A stretch of DNA of 64,000 nucleotides from Zobellia barbeyronii (GTDB lineage Bacteria > Bacteroidota > Bacteroidia > Flavobacteriales > Flavobacteriaceae): the NCBI RefSeq assembly GCF_018603515.1, contig NZ_JACATN010000002.1, positions 962,077 to 1,026,076 of the forward strand. Reading direction: 5' to 3'. Position 1 is the stretch's first letter. The number at the start of each line of letters is the position of its first letter. Shown here one piece after another: positions 9,575 through 17,770 of this stretch. Below the pieces are notes generated by a model. That model saw nothing but the letters and a program-made list of their open reading frames with translations. It was not told where the DNA came from and did no database searches. A program made the position numbers and the translations under genes.

Positions 9575-12500
9575 TAGAGAGACTTAACGACAATGAGGTT
9601 TATAACCCAATTAGAAAACATATTCAACTGTCTTTTGATATTGTAGGGGATTCTGAGGAAATGGTTGAAGCAATAGCCAGTGACTTAAAAAACAAAGGTT
9701 TTGATGAAGAAAAAAGTAGGGTGCTGATATTTGTACAAACTCGAAAAGGAACTGAAGAAGCTACTACTAATTTAAAAAAAGCTTTAAGTGATATAGGGTT
9801 GAACTATGCTCATAAAGTTGAATACTATCATGCAGGTTTAGATGGTATAGAAAGAGAAGAAACTTACGATAATTATAAAAATGGAAATACGGTTATACTA
9901 ATAGCAACCAAAGCCTTTGGTATGGGTATGGATATAAAGAATATCCATTTTATTTATCATTTAGGTCCGTCTTCAACTTTTGAAGATTATCTGCAAGAAG
10001 TTGGTAGGGCTGGGAGGCATGAAGGAATGCTTCATGCAGCTGGTTATTCCAACGATAAACCTTTACAATCAAAATGCCTTGTAACTAGAGATGATTTTAA
10101 AAAACAAAAAGATAAGCTACACAAAAATCAAATTAGTTGGAATCAAATAAATCAGGTACGTGAAACCATTTTCAAATACCTTAAAAACTTTCGAAAACTA
10201 GAGCCTGATAGTGAAAATGCTTTTCCATTACCATTAGACCTTTTAGAAAATGACCCTGATTATGAAGATGTTTTTAATACCGATACTTTCTTTAGGGTAA
10301 CATTATATTGGTTAGAAAAACTTGAAAGAATAAAATTAGGGGTTTTTACACCTACATATTTACCCATAGCACTTTTAGACGATGAGCCTGATTTTAGTTC
10401 AGTCAAGACAAAAGAAGTTCGTGAAGATATTGAAAGACTTTTAATTGTACTTAAATCATACAAATCAAAGTTTTATCCAACTGCCACTACAATGATGGTA
10501 GATATGGGCTATTTAAGGGAGCATACTAAAATAAAGGATACAACAAAATTATTTAAAATACTTTTCAAAGCCCAGAAAGTCAAGTTGATTTGCTTAGAGA
10601 GAGAAATAAAATTAACACCTACCATTACACGAACAAATGAAATAAAAGAATATAATAATTATACATTTCTACCTACAATAGAAGCATTATTTGAATTATC
10701 AAAAGAACTGTTAGCTCTAACAAAATCAAAGGATCAAGTTACTTTAGAAGGTGAAACTATTGATGAATTAATTAAGCAGGTAAGTGCAGAATGCTTTGCC
10801 CCACGAAATATATTCTGGGAAGCGCAAAAAAATAATAATGAAAACTTCACAACAGAAGAAATAGCTGAAAAGCAAAAAAATGATTTCGAAAACAAGAGAG
10901 CTAAATTTGCTTTTAAACTCCTAGGCTTTTTACCAAAAATAAAACATAAGTCCGTAATTGACATAGAAGATGGTTATAAAAAACCAAAGATTACCCAATT
11001 AATTTACAATGCGAATACATCAAATAAAAAGATTTTAGCTGAATTAGATGCTTTTAAAGAAAACCTTCTTAAACTTATAAATTACGTATCTACAGAATAC
11101 ATAAAACACAATATTAATTCCTTTAATATTGTTGACCTTATATTAAAATTAGGTGTTGAAGACAAAGGAGAGGAATACTTCCAAAAACTAATATTTATCT
11201 CAAAGGGTTTAGCTTATCTAAAGGGAGGCGGTGACCTAGTGCCGATGGGGCTGGAAATGTTTGTAATTGACACTTCAGATTTAGAAGGTGATCAGCAAGG
11301 TTCTCCAGATTATAGTGTAAAGCAAGAGTTTATTGAAAGTTCTAAAATGAAAGAACTGAGATTAATATCTTTAGAATGCTTATCAGAAATACCCCAACAT
11401 CATCATGATGGGTTTATAAAAAAGTACTTTCAATGTGGAGAATTAAGCGAATTAATAGGCTTACTTGAAGAGAATATAGGAGAAGATCACCCTAATTTAA
11501 TTGCTTATCGAGAGGAGGCTCTTGAAGAGCGAAAAATGAAATTGAATGAAGAACAATTAGCGGTTTATGATTCGCCAATAAATACAAATTTACAAGTTAT
11601 TGCTGGTCCTGGAAGTGGAAAAACACATACGTTAATACTTAGAATAGCAAGACTTATTCAAGAAGAAGGAGTAAATCCTGAAAATATTTTAATACTAGCT
11701 TATAATAGAGCAGTTGTTGTTGAATTAAAAGAAAGACTTACTAGATTATTTAAAGAGCTTGGTTACTCCAAACTAATTAAAAGATTAAAGGTATTTACCT
11801 TTCATGGATTTGTTAAGTTTTGCGTTTCAGAACGTCTTGAAGAGGTCGATTTCAAGGATTGGACATCAACATTTTTACAAATAACTAAAGACACTCCTGG
11901 CTTAATAAGTCAGAAATTAGGTTCAATAAGATATGTGTTTGTTGATGAATTTCAAGATATAACCTCAGAACGCCTTGATTTACTGGAGAAAATAGCAAAT
12001 CCTGATAACACAAAAGTTTGTGTCATAGGAGATCCTAATCAAAGTATTTATGGGTATCAAAGAGCCGATGCAAGAGGAGAAATGGATCCAAAACCTTATT
12101 ATGATAGGTTTAATGAAATCTACAAGCCAACTGTGTTAAACTTAAGTATTAATTACCGCTCTTACCCAGAGATTCTTATTCAAGCGGAAAAATTATTGTC
12201 CTTGAATAAATCAAAATTTCCAATACCAGAATTGGCAGCCAACTTAGATGATCAGGGTCATGAAGGCTACTGTGAAGTGATTAACTATCATGATAATAAG
12301 GTAGATTGGAAAGATAAATTAATGGAGATAATTAATTCTAAAGATGAGAATGGAGTAAAATATAAACAAATTGCAGTAATGTATCGTTCAAACGATCAGG
12401 TTTTTAGGGCTTATAATATTTTGCAAAATCTTTCAATCCCAGATGTTAGATTAAGAATTCAAGGAGCAAAGGGTAATTTATTCAAATGCCGTGAATTCTA

Positions 12501-13437
12501 TTGCTTCATTTCAAAATTTTCTAAGAAAGATAATGAACTACTCCCAAAAAATTTCATTTTAGAAATTGAAACTTTTAAGAATCAAATCTTACAAGAATAT
12601 CCAAATTGGGATTCTTATTTGTTAAATATCTTTCATTGTATCGTGTTAGAATTTGAAAAGGACAAAGAGGAAGATTCAAGATATAAAGATCTTATCGAGT
12701 TTATAAAAGAAATTTCCTCAAATGATGATGGTCAATATGGTAAGATATATCAACAAAATATTAGTACTATAAAAAAGAACGTGCAAGACCAAGAAATTAT
12801 AATTACTACAATGCACAAAGTAAAAGGTTTGGAGTTTGATGCTGTTATCATACCTCCCTCGTTTTCTAATTTACCTTTGGTTAATAGAGAATATATCCCA
12901 ATTGAAGATTCCATTGAAGAAGAAAGACGACTTTATTATGTAGCATATACCCGAGCTAAGTACAAATTAGTTTCGATTAAATACGCCAGGGAATTAGCTA
13001 TGGATAATAATCATGGATTTGAGTTTGAAGATAGAATAAGAAATAGTTTCGGAGTTTCTGTTGATGAGGGATTGGATAAATTCACCATGTATTGGAATGC
13101 AAGTACTTTTGGGAGTAATTCTTTTGGCTTTATAAGAGACCAAGTAAAAATTGGTGATGAGATAGTATTGGCTCCTACGCATAGAGCAGGGTATACATTC
13201 TGGCATGCTATTGTAAATAATAGAAATGTAGCCTCTTTATCAAGAAGTATGGTAGATAAAATTCAAAACATGCCAAAGGTAAATGGCTTTATAGTTTCTT
13301 CTATTTATGTCAGTACTTATGAAGATACAAAGTACTCCGACGATAAAAATGGCACCAATTATGCTAGCAATTGGACACAAGAGGCTATCAATCGGGGTTA
13401 TGTTTACCTAATTGATTTTTCCGGTTATGGGAATTGA
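9571..13437 (+). CDS. RecQ C-terminal lobe fused to UvrD/SF1 helicase
   Basis: 1288 aa. Residues 1-170 are the second RecA lobe of a RecQ helicase (VLIFVQTRKGTEEA; IATKAFGMGMDI; QEVGRAGRHEG about 140-150) and lack lobe 1, which ends the preceding ORF. No RecQ zinc-binding Cys cluster is visible after it. A long middle region (170-650) is uncharacterised. A complete UvrD/Rep-type SF1 helicase follows: NEEQLAV Q-motif, AGPGSGKT Walker A (about 677), FVDEFQD (about 790), GDPNQSIYGYQRA (about 820), NYRSYPEI, TMHKVKGLEFDAVI (about 1080) and EERRLYYVAYTRAK (about 1117). The start ATG sits inside the upstream stop (ATGA), so translation is probably coupled. It is the last gene of the island operon. 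Confidence 0.85.
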   Translation: MIERLNDNEVYNPIRKHIQLSFDIVGDSEEMVEAIASDLKNKGFDEEKSRVLIFVQTRKGTEEATTNLKKALSDIGLNYAHKVEYYHAGLDGIEREETYDNYKNGNTVILIATKAFGMGMDIKNIHFIYHLGPSSTFEDYLQEVGRAGRHEGMLHAAGYSNDKPLQSKCLVTRDDFKKQKDKLHKNQISWNQINQVRETIFKYLKNFRKLEPDSENAFPLPLDLLENDPDYEDVFNTDTFFRVTLYWLEKLERIKLGVFTPTYLPIALLDDEPDFSSVKTKEVREDIERLLIVLKSYKSKFYPTATTMMVDMGYLREHTKIKDTTKLFKILFKAQKVKLICLEREIKLTPTITRTNEIKEYNNYTFLPTIEALFELSKELLALTKSKDQVTLEGETIDELIKQVSAECFAPRNIFWEAQKNNNENFTTEEIAEKQKNDFENKRAKFAFKLLGFLPKIKHKSVIDIEDGYKKPKITQLIYNANTSNKKILAELDAFKENLLKLINYVSTEYIKHNINSFNIVDLILKLGVEDKGEEYFQKLIFISKGLAYLKGGGDLVPMGLEMFVIDTSDLEGDQQGSPDYSVKQEFIESSKMKELRLISLECLSEIPQHHHDGFIKKYFQCGELSELIGLLEENIGEDHPNLIAYREEALEERKMKLNEEQLAVYDSPINTNLQVIAGPGSGKTHTLILRIARLIQEEGVNPENILILAYNRAVVVELKERLTRLFKELGYSKLIKRLKVFTFHGFVKFCVSERLEEVDFKDWTSTFLQITKDTPGLISQKLGSIRYVFVDEFQDITSERLDLLEKIANPDNTKVCVIGDPNQSIYGYQRADARGEMDPKPYYDRFNEIYKPTVLNLSINYRSYPEILIQAEKLLSLNKSKFPIPELAANLDDQGHEGYCEVINYHDNKVDWKDKLMEIINSKDENGVKYKQIAVMYRSNDQVFRAYNILQNLSIPDVRLRIQGAKGNLFKCREFYCFISKFSKKDNELLPKNFILEIETFKNQILQEYPNWDSYLLNIFHCIVLEFEKDKEEDSRYKDLIEFIKEISSNDDGQYGKIYQQNISTIKKNVQDQEIIITTMHKVKGLEFDAVIIPPSFSNLPLVNREYIPIEDSIEEERRLYYVAYTRAKYKLVSIKYARELAMDNNHGFEFEDRIRNSFGVSVDEGLDKFTMYWNASTFGSNSFGFIRDQVKIGDEIVLAPTHRAGYTFWHAIVNNRNVASLSRSMVDKIQNMPKVNGFIVSSIYVSTYEDTKYSDDKNGTNYASNWTQEAINRGYVYLIDFSGYGN

Positions 13438-13567
13438 GTTTCTTATGATGATGTTTATGTTGTCAATGTACACTTAAAGCAATCGTATAATTCTATTGAA
13501 GTCAAAGCATTTTAAAGGCACTAATGTAAACCTTTTGGCAACGAAATTGGCAACAGTAAAAACAAAA

Positions 13568-13597
13568 CCCCGTAAACATTATGTCTACGGGGTTTTT
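13568..13597 (+). terminator. Rho-independent terminator after the defence operon
   Basis: CCCCGTA (13568-13574) pairs with TACGGGG (13586-13592), with further inner pairing around one mismatch, and is followed by TTTTT. It lies 130 bases after the stop of the UvrD-like gene and may close the defence operon, although its position next to a tRNA 3' fragment means it could be the relic terminator of that tRNA. Confidence 0.75.
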
Positions 13598-13598
13598 A

Positions 13599-13625
13599 TG
13601 CGGAGAAAGAGGTATTCGAACTCTC
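13599..13625 (-). pseudogene. Decayed tRNA-Ser-like 3' end (possible attachment-site remnant)
   Basis: Read on the minus strand this is the 3' part of a tRNA: T-loop TTCGAAT flanked by GAGAG and ACCTC, then acceptor-like TTTCTCCG and CA. The acceptor end resembles bacterial tRNA-Ser, but the T-stem has two mismatches and no D or anticodon arm follows on the 5' side. A bare tRNA 3' end beside an island usually marks the crossover site of a tyrosine integrase. The serine identity is tentative. Confidence 0.5.
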
Positions 13626-13769
13626 CATCCCGTCTAATTATATTAAAAAAAATGATTTAACTTTAGTCCTGACTCAAGGTTAGCTTAATCCAAGTTAACC
13701 TACTTTGCCATATCTTACCAAAAGGTCAATAAAAAGAGAAAAACTGTCCGCAATATGTCCGAAAAAAGT

Positions 13770-13796
13770 AAAAGCCACTGATTATCAGTGGCTTTT
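13770..13796 (-). terminator. Terminator of tRNA-Pro
   Basis: AAAGCCACTGA and TCAGTGGCTTT form a perfect hairpin with a three-base loop. In the minus-strand direction it comes directly after the tRNA 3' end and is followed by a T-rich tract (top-strand AAAAAAG at 13762-13768). Confidence 0.8.
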
Positions 13797-13797
13797 G

Positions 13798-13871
13798 TCG
13801 GGATGACAGGATTTGAACCTGCGACCCCACGCCCCCCAGGCGTGTACGCTACCGGACTGCGCTACATCCCG
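13798..13871 (-). tRNA. tRNA-Pro (GGG anticodon)
   Basis: The minus strand folds as a full cloverleaf: acceptor CGGGATG/CATCCCG, D-arm with GCGCAGTCCGGTAGCG, anticodon arm CACGC-CTGGGGG-GCGTG giving anticodon GGG, T-arm with GGTTCAAATCC, and discriminator A. The CCA end is not encoded. It stands at the right edge of the defence island, a usual integration target for islands. Confidence 0.95.
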
Positions 13872-13937
13872 AATTTGGATTGCAAAAATATAAAAGTCAG
13901 ACAGATATTCTGTTATCTTTTTTGAAAAATGCTACAA

Positions 13938-14852
13938 CTACTTTAGACTCTCCATCCAACCAAACAAAAGCTCTGGCCAGGTTCTTAAATATGGGTCTTG
14001 TAGCCCCAAAGCAAAACCGTGACCTCCTGTTGGAAACACATGTAATGCAGCAGGAACATTATTTTCTACTAAAGCCTTATAAAATACCAAGCTGTTTTCT
14101 ACTGGAACAGATGTATCATCAGTTGCATGCAGCAAAAAGGTAGGGGGCGTATTAGCCGATACTTGTTTCTCGTTACTAAAACGTTCAACCGCTCCTGGTT
14201 TTGGGTTATTACCAAGTAAATTATTCTGAGAACCTTTGTGTGTAGATGATTGATTAAATGTAATTACCGGGTAACATAAGGTCAGAAAATCTGGTCTTGC
14301 ACTCAGTTTATCTGCTTCATCAATTGGCGTGTATACTTTTTCATCAAAATGAGTTCCTAACGTAGACGCTAAATGTCCTCCAGCTGAAAAGCCCATAGCG
14401 CCAATCTTATTGGGGTCTATATTAAACGCTTCTGCTTTGCTCCTAACTAAACGTAATGCACGTTGTGCATCAATTAACGGTACATCTTCTTGATTAGTCT
14501 GAGATACCACTGAAGGAAGACGATACTTCACTACAATGCCTGCTATGCCTTTACTGTTCAGGAATTTGGCTATATCAACACCTTCCCAATCATAAGCCAA
14601 AATACGATATCCGCCTCCAGGAAAAATTACCATTGCTTGGCCAGTAGCGTTCTTTTTTGAAGGCAAATACACTTCAATAGTTGGCTCTTGAACTTTACTA
14701 ATACGTAAAATATCTTCTATTACATGCTCTTCTTTTTCATCAGATACTACGTGGTTAGGTATCTTGTCTTTTGGCCATAAAGGGATTATGGTGTCTTGTG
14801 AAAATACGTTTACGCTCATTGCAAATACGGTAAGGAATATTAGTTTTTTCAT
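13938..14852 (-). CDS. Secreted alpha/beta-hydrolase (carbohydrate esterase-like)
   Basis: About 304 aa from the ATG giving signal peptide MKKLIFLTVFAMSVNVFSQ; an alternative ATG at 14867 overlaps the upstream stop as TAATG. The fold is the BD-FAE / acetyl-xylan-esterase-like alpha/beta-hydrolase: oxyanion segment FPGGGYR, nucleophile elbow GFSAGGH, acid in LLHATDDTSVP and catalytic His in PTGGHGFALG. It probably removes acetyl or other ester groups from polysaccharide fragments in the periplasm. It lies downstream of a VanX-like gene and belongs to a secreted, carbohydrate-related stretch. The substrate cannot be told from sequence. Confidence 0.85.
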   Translation of the reverse strand: MKKLIFLTVFAMSVNVFSQDTIIPLWPKDKIPNHVVSDEKEEHVIEDILRISKVQEPTIEVYLPSKKNATGQAMVIFPGGGYRILAYDWEGVDIAKFLNSKGIAGIVVKYRLPSVVSQTNQEDVPLIDAQRALRLVRSKAEAFNIDPNKIGAMGFSAGGHLASTLGTHFDEKVYTPIDEADKLSARPDFLTLCYPVITFNQSSTHKGSQNNLLGNNPKPGAVERFSNEKQVSANTPPTFLLHATDDTSVPVENSLVFYKALVENNVPAALHVFPTGGHGFALGLQDPYLRTWPELLFGWMESLK

Positions 14853-14866
14853 CTTAAATACTATCA

Positions 14867-15589
14867 TTAATTACAATCCCATTTAAAATTTGCTATTGGA
14901 TACTTATGCGCGCCATCTAGATTATAATGCCACCATTCTGTTCTGGTAGACCAAAACCCATGTTTCTCCATCGTTTCTTTCAAGAGCTTTCTGTTTTCCA
15001 ATATCTCTTTTGGCAAATCAAAATTATCATGGTAAGCCCGTTTTCCAAAAAAATCAAAATCGGTTCCCATATCCAGTTCTTCGCCATCTAAAGACTCCAA
15101 AGTAATATCTACGGCACCTCCTTTATTATGAATAGAGCCTTTTTTAGGGTTGGCTACATATTGCGGATTGGGTACTATTTTCCACATCTTGTATTGTACA
15201 GAATTTGGACGGTAGCAATCAAAGAACTTTATGCGTACGCCGCTTTTTTTGAAATCTTCATTAGCTTTTAATAAAGCTTTTGCTGTTATAACCCGTGTGT
15301 AACATTCCGGGCAATCGTAAACTTTTTCTTTAAGAAAGTTATTTTTGGTAGCATATCGTAATTCATAACCAAAACCATCGCTAAAATCTGCTAAACGAAC
15401 AAATGTAGTATCCGCCAACTTTTCAAAAGTCTTAAATATTTTCTTAGGAACTTCTTTTTCTTTAACTACCGTATCTACCTGCTTTGTAGATACATCTTCA
15501 TTTTTCTCTACATTCTGGTCTGCTTTTGGATTGTCTCCACAAGACACTAAAAAAACAAATAAGATAAGGGTACTATAAAAATTCCTCAT
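14867..15589 (-). CDS. VanX/DdpX-type D-alanyl-D-alanine dipeptidase, lipoprotein
   Basis: 240 aa. Lipoprotein signal ending FLVSC-GDN, a low-complexity charged linker, then a peptidase M15D domain: FDCYRPNSVQYKMW substrate loop, zinc ligands in SIHNKGGAVDIT (SxHxxGxAxD), and the catalytic Glu and third zinc ligand in EWWHYNL. Relatives hydrolyse D-Ala-D-Ala; outside vancomycin clusters they recycle cell-wall dipeptide. No VanH or VanA ligase is nearby, so a resistance role is unlikely. It overlaps the possible upstream start of the esterase by one base. Confidence 0.9.
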   Translation of the reverse strand: MRNFYSTLILFVFLVSCGDNPKADQNVEKNEDVSTKQVDTVVKEKEVPKKIFKTFEKLADTTFVRLADFSDGFGYELRYATKNNFLKEKVYDCPECYTRVITAKALLKANEDFKKSGVRIKFFDCYRPNSVQYKMWKIVPNPQYVANPKKGSIHNKGGAVDITLESLDGEELDMGTDFDFFGKRAYHDNFDLPKEILENRKLLKETMEKHGFWSTRTEWWHYNLDGAHKYPIANFKWDCN

Positions 15590-15678
15590 AAAAATAAATT
15601 ATCTACCTGACATGAGATGATCGTCAGTTTTTAGGGATATATTGATATAAAATCGATTTTCAATTTACATGCAAGATA

Positions 15679-17517
15679 TTACTTTCTTGCTATAACAATT
15701 ACCCAATCCTTCTCTTTTTGCCCATTGTAGGCTGATAATTCTACACTGTTGGGTTTAGTTATTTTCCAACCTTCGTTTTGCTTGTCAAACAACATTCCTC
15801 CTGCTTTAGGGTCATAAAAAGCAATGGTAAAGGCACCATCACCTATAGCAAGATCGGTAGTCTCGTTCTTTGGCAAATACACTACGTAAATTTCATCCTT
15901 TTTAGCAAAACAGTAGGCTTTATCGTTACTCAACAATTCGTCATGATTTTGCATTGTTTCATACGGCAAGTGGTCTTCGAAAAACTTCCGGGCATTATTG
16001 CTGATATCCCACCAAGCATCACGCGCTCTAAAATCTTCTGCAGAGATATCATTATTAGGCACATCCTTACCGCCAAAATACCAGGAAGCACCGGCCGCAC
16101 CAGACATTAGGCTTCCCCAAAGACTGCTGTGCATTACCATATCATGGTTATTATTTGCGGCAGTATCCGTAGTTACGCCAATATCCCAATGACCAATTTC
16201 ATCAAGGTAAACTACCCATGGTCTTTTTTTCTTTACAGACAAATCCAACCACTTCTTCACTTCCTTATGGACCTCTGTAGTATCATACATCTGTAAAGAT
16301 GGTATCTCAAAATTACGATAGCCTAACATAGGCGTGAATGTTTCTTTTATAGGGTCTAAAGGCCTACCTTCTCTTCGTTCTCCCGTAACTCTAACATGAT
16401 TATGAACCGCTATAGGATGATTGTAAGGGTCAATTTTGCGAATATAATCTGCATAACTTTTCAACTGCTCTGGGCTACGATTGGTTTCTTCCCCTAAATT
16501 CCAAACAACACCTAAATGATGGCCAAAACGAGCTACTAATTCTTTGTAAAATAGTTTCCGTTCAAGTCCTAATTCACCCTTGTTCAAAACCGTATCATTC
16601 TCCGTTTCTTGAGTAAAAACGTTCATGGCCATTCCCAGTTTATCCATATGAGTGAAAACAGTTTCCCATTGATCTAATTTACTAACGTCGTAGCGTGTTT
16701 GCTCTTTTGGCGCAATCCATGGCCATACATCATTTCCATCTCCATTTTCGTTCATAACAAGAAAATAAAGACTGTTCATTCCTTTATTAGACAAATAATT
16801 AAGGGCTCCTATAATTCCTTTTCCATTATTAAAGCCCCATACTGGGTCTGAATCCTTCCAATCATCTACATGTGTAGGGTATTCATGAAGGCCGTCTTCT
16901 AATGTTGGCGTATCCGGTCCTCCATTATCGTAAGTTCCATCAAATTCAGAATAAGCCAAAAAGTTCTCAGGACTACCTACTCCATTTTTTAAAAAAGGCT
17001 TTCCTGTTTCACTTTGCTTGAGGTAATGCGTGCCGTTATAAACAAGCATGCCTTTGCTATAAAATCCACTTTCGATTGAATCTATAGGTTGTACTTCAAA
17101 GTTTCCTTTTATATCCCAAATGCTTTTATTCTTTTTGGGCAGGGAGAATTGCTTGACGGCAATATTTTTTCCTTCCATCAAATAGGCTCTAAAATCCCAT
17201 TCACCAGTTTTACCAGGAGAAAATTTTACCTGCCATTTATTTCCTGCTTCAGCACTAGAGTTGGCCGCATCTCCATCTGCAGCAAAATAACCGTGAACTG
17301 TGTAGGTGGTATCTTTATTTGAGAAGTTAACCAATAATGAATAATCTAAAAACGGATTTATAGAGTCTGTTTCAGATACTTCTGGTCCGTTAAAAGTTAG
17401 GGTTACAGGCTGCCATTTCTTTAAATTACCTTCAAGCAGATAATTCTTAGTACTTCCTTTTTTTGTACAAGAACCTAACACAAAAACAAGTGCACAAGTA
17501 AGTACAAAAAACTTCAT
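15679..17517 (-). CDS. DUF5060-containing TIM-barrel glycoside hydrolase-like lipoprotein
   Basis: About 612 aa starting at MKFFVLTCALVFVLGSC (lipobox LGSC); an ATG six codons upstream is possible. An N-terminal beta-sandwich DUF5060 (about residues 30-125: QPVTLTFNGPEVSE through KTGEWDFRAYL) precedes a TIM barrel with candidate catalytic acids in VVWNLGEETNRS and WVVYLDEIGHWD, the layout of clan-A retaining hydrolases. A small C-terminal beta domain ends the protein. Such proteins occur in Bacteroidota polysaccharide loci, but the specificity of this group is unknown to me. It stands alone on the minus strand. Confidence 0.8.
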   Translation of the reverse strand: MKFFVLTCALVFVLGSCTKKGSTKNYLLEGNLKKWQPVTLTFNGPEVSETDSINPFLDYSLLVNFSNKDTTYTVHGYFAADGDAANSSAEAGNKWQVKFSPGKTGEWDFRAYLMEGKNIAVKQFSLPKKNKSIWDIKGNFEVQPIDSIESGFYSKGMLVYNGTHYLKQSETGKPFLKNGVGSPENFLAYSEFDGTYDNGGPDTPTLEDGLHEYPTHVDDWKDSDPVWGFNNGKGIIGALNYLSNKGMNSLYFLVMNENGDGNDVWPWIAPKEQTRYDVSKLDQWETVFTHMDKLGMAMNVFTQETENDTVLNKGELGLERKLFYKELVARFGHHLGVVWNLGEETNRSPEQLKSYADYIRKIDPYNHPIAVHNHVRVTGERREGRPLDPIKETFTPMLGYRNFEIPSLQMYDTTEVHKEVKKWLDLSVKKKRPWVVYLDEIGHWDIGVTTDTAANNNHDMVMHSSLWGSLMSGAAGASWYFGGKDVPNNDISAEDFRARDAWWDISNNARKFFEDHLPYETMQNHDELLSNDKAYCFAKKDEIYVVYLPKNETTDLAIGDGAFTIAFYDPKAGGMLFDKQNEGWKITKPNSVELSAYNGQKEKDWVIVIARK

Positions 17518-17710
17518 TGGTCTGTGGGAACACATAAGCAGTTATTTGGTTTTAAGCGACCATAAGGTAACAATATTTTTTATTACCAGGCTACAATTCT
17601 CAGTTCTATTAAGCAGAATAGAACCAATATTTTTTTTCAATTTAACCACCTTACACCTTTAAGATCTGTAGTGCATACAATCTATTTTAAAGCACCAATA
17701 AAATGATTAA

Positions 17711-17746
17711 AAAACAAAGGCCTTTACCTCAAAAAAGATAAAGGCC
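17711..17746 (-). terminator. Terminator after the exported TIM-barrel gene
   Basis: GGCCTTTA (17719-17726) and TAAAGGCC (17739-17746) form an 8-bp stem. In the minus direction it follows the stop at 17771 and precedes a T-rich tract (top-strand AATTAAAAAAC-like bases at 17706-17715). Confidence 0.8.
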
Positions 17747-17770
17747 CCTGCCATTAAAAATTGTACTAGA

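Larger units (their letters stand above)
13438..13797. other. Island/chromosome junction without genes; short direct repeats
   Basis: No credible gene lies between the UvrD-like gene and tRNA-Pro. Besides the terminator and tRNA fragment it holds two copies of TTGGCAAC (13535-13542, 13547-13554; 12-bp period) and two of TGTCCG (13745-13750, 13756-13761; 11-bp period). Helically phased short repeats like these are what integrase arm or core sites look like, but no integrase gene is present here. The att interpretation is inference. Confidence 0.45.

Noticed and set aside
13880..14143. Plus-strand 87-codon ORF overlapping the esterase
   Set aside because: It is the antisense shadow of the esterase C-terminus, and the minus-strand frame has full catalytic motifs.
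14867..15589. Vancomycin-resistance vanX
   Set aside because: The dipeptidase domain is genuine but there is no vanH, vanA or sensor pair nearby; housekeeping DdpX-like lipoproteins are usual in flavobacteria.
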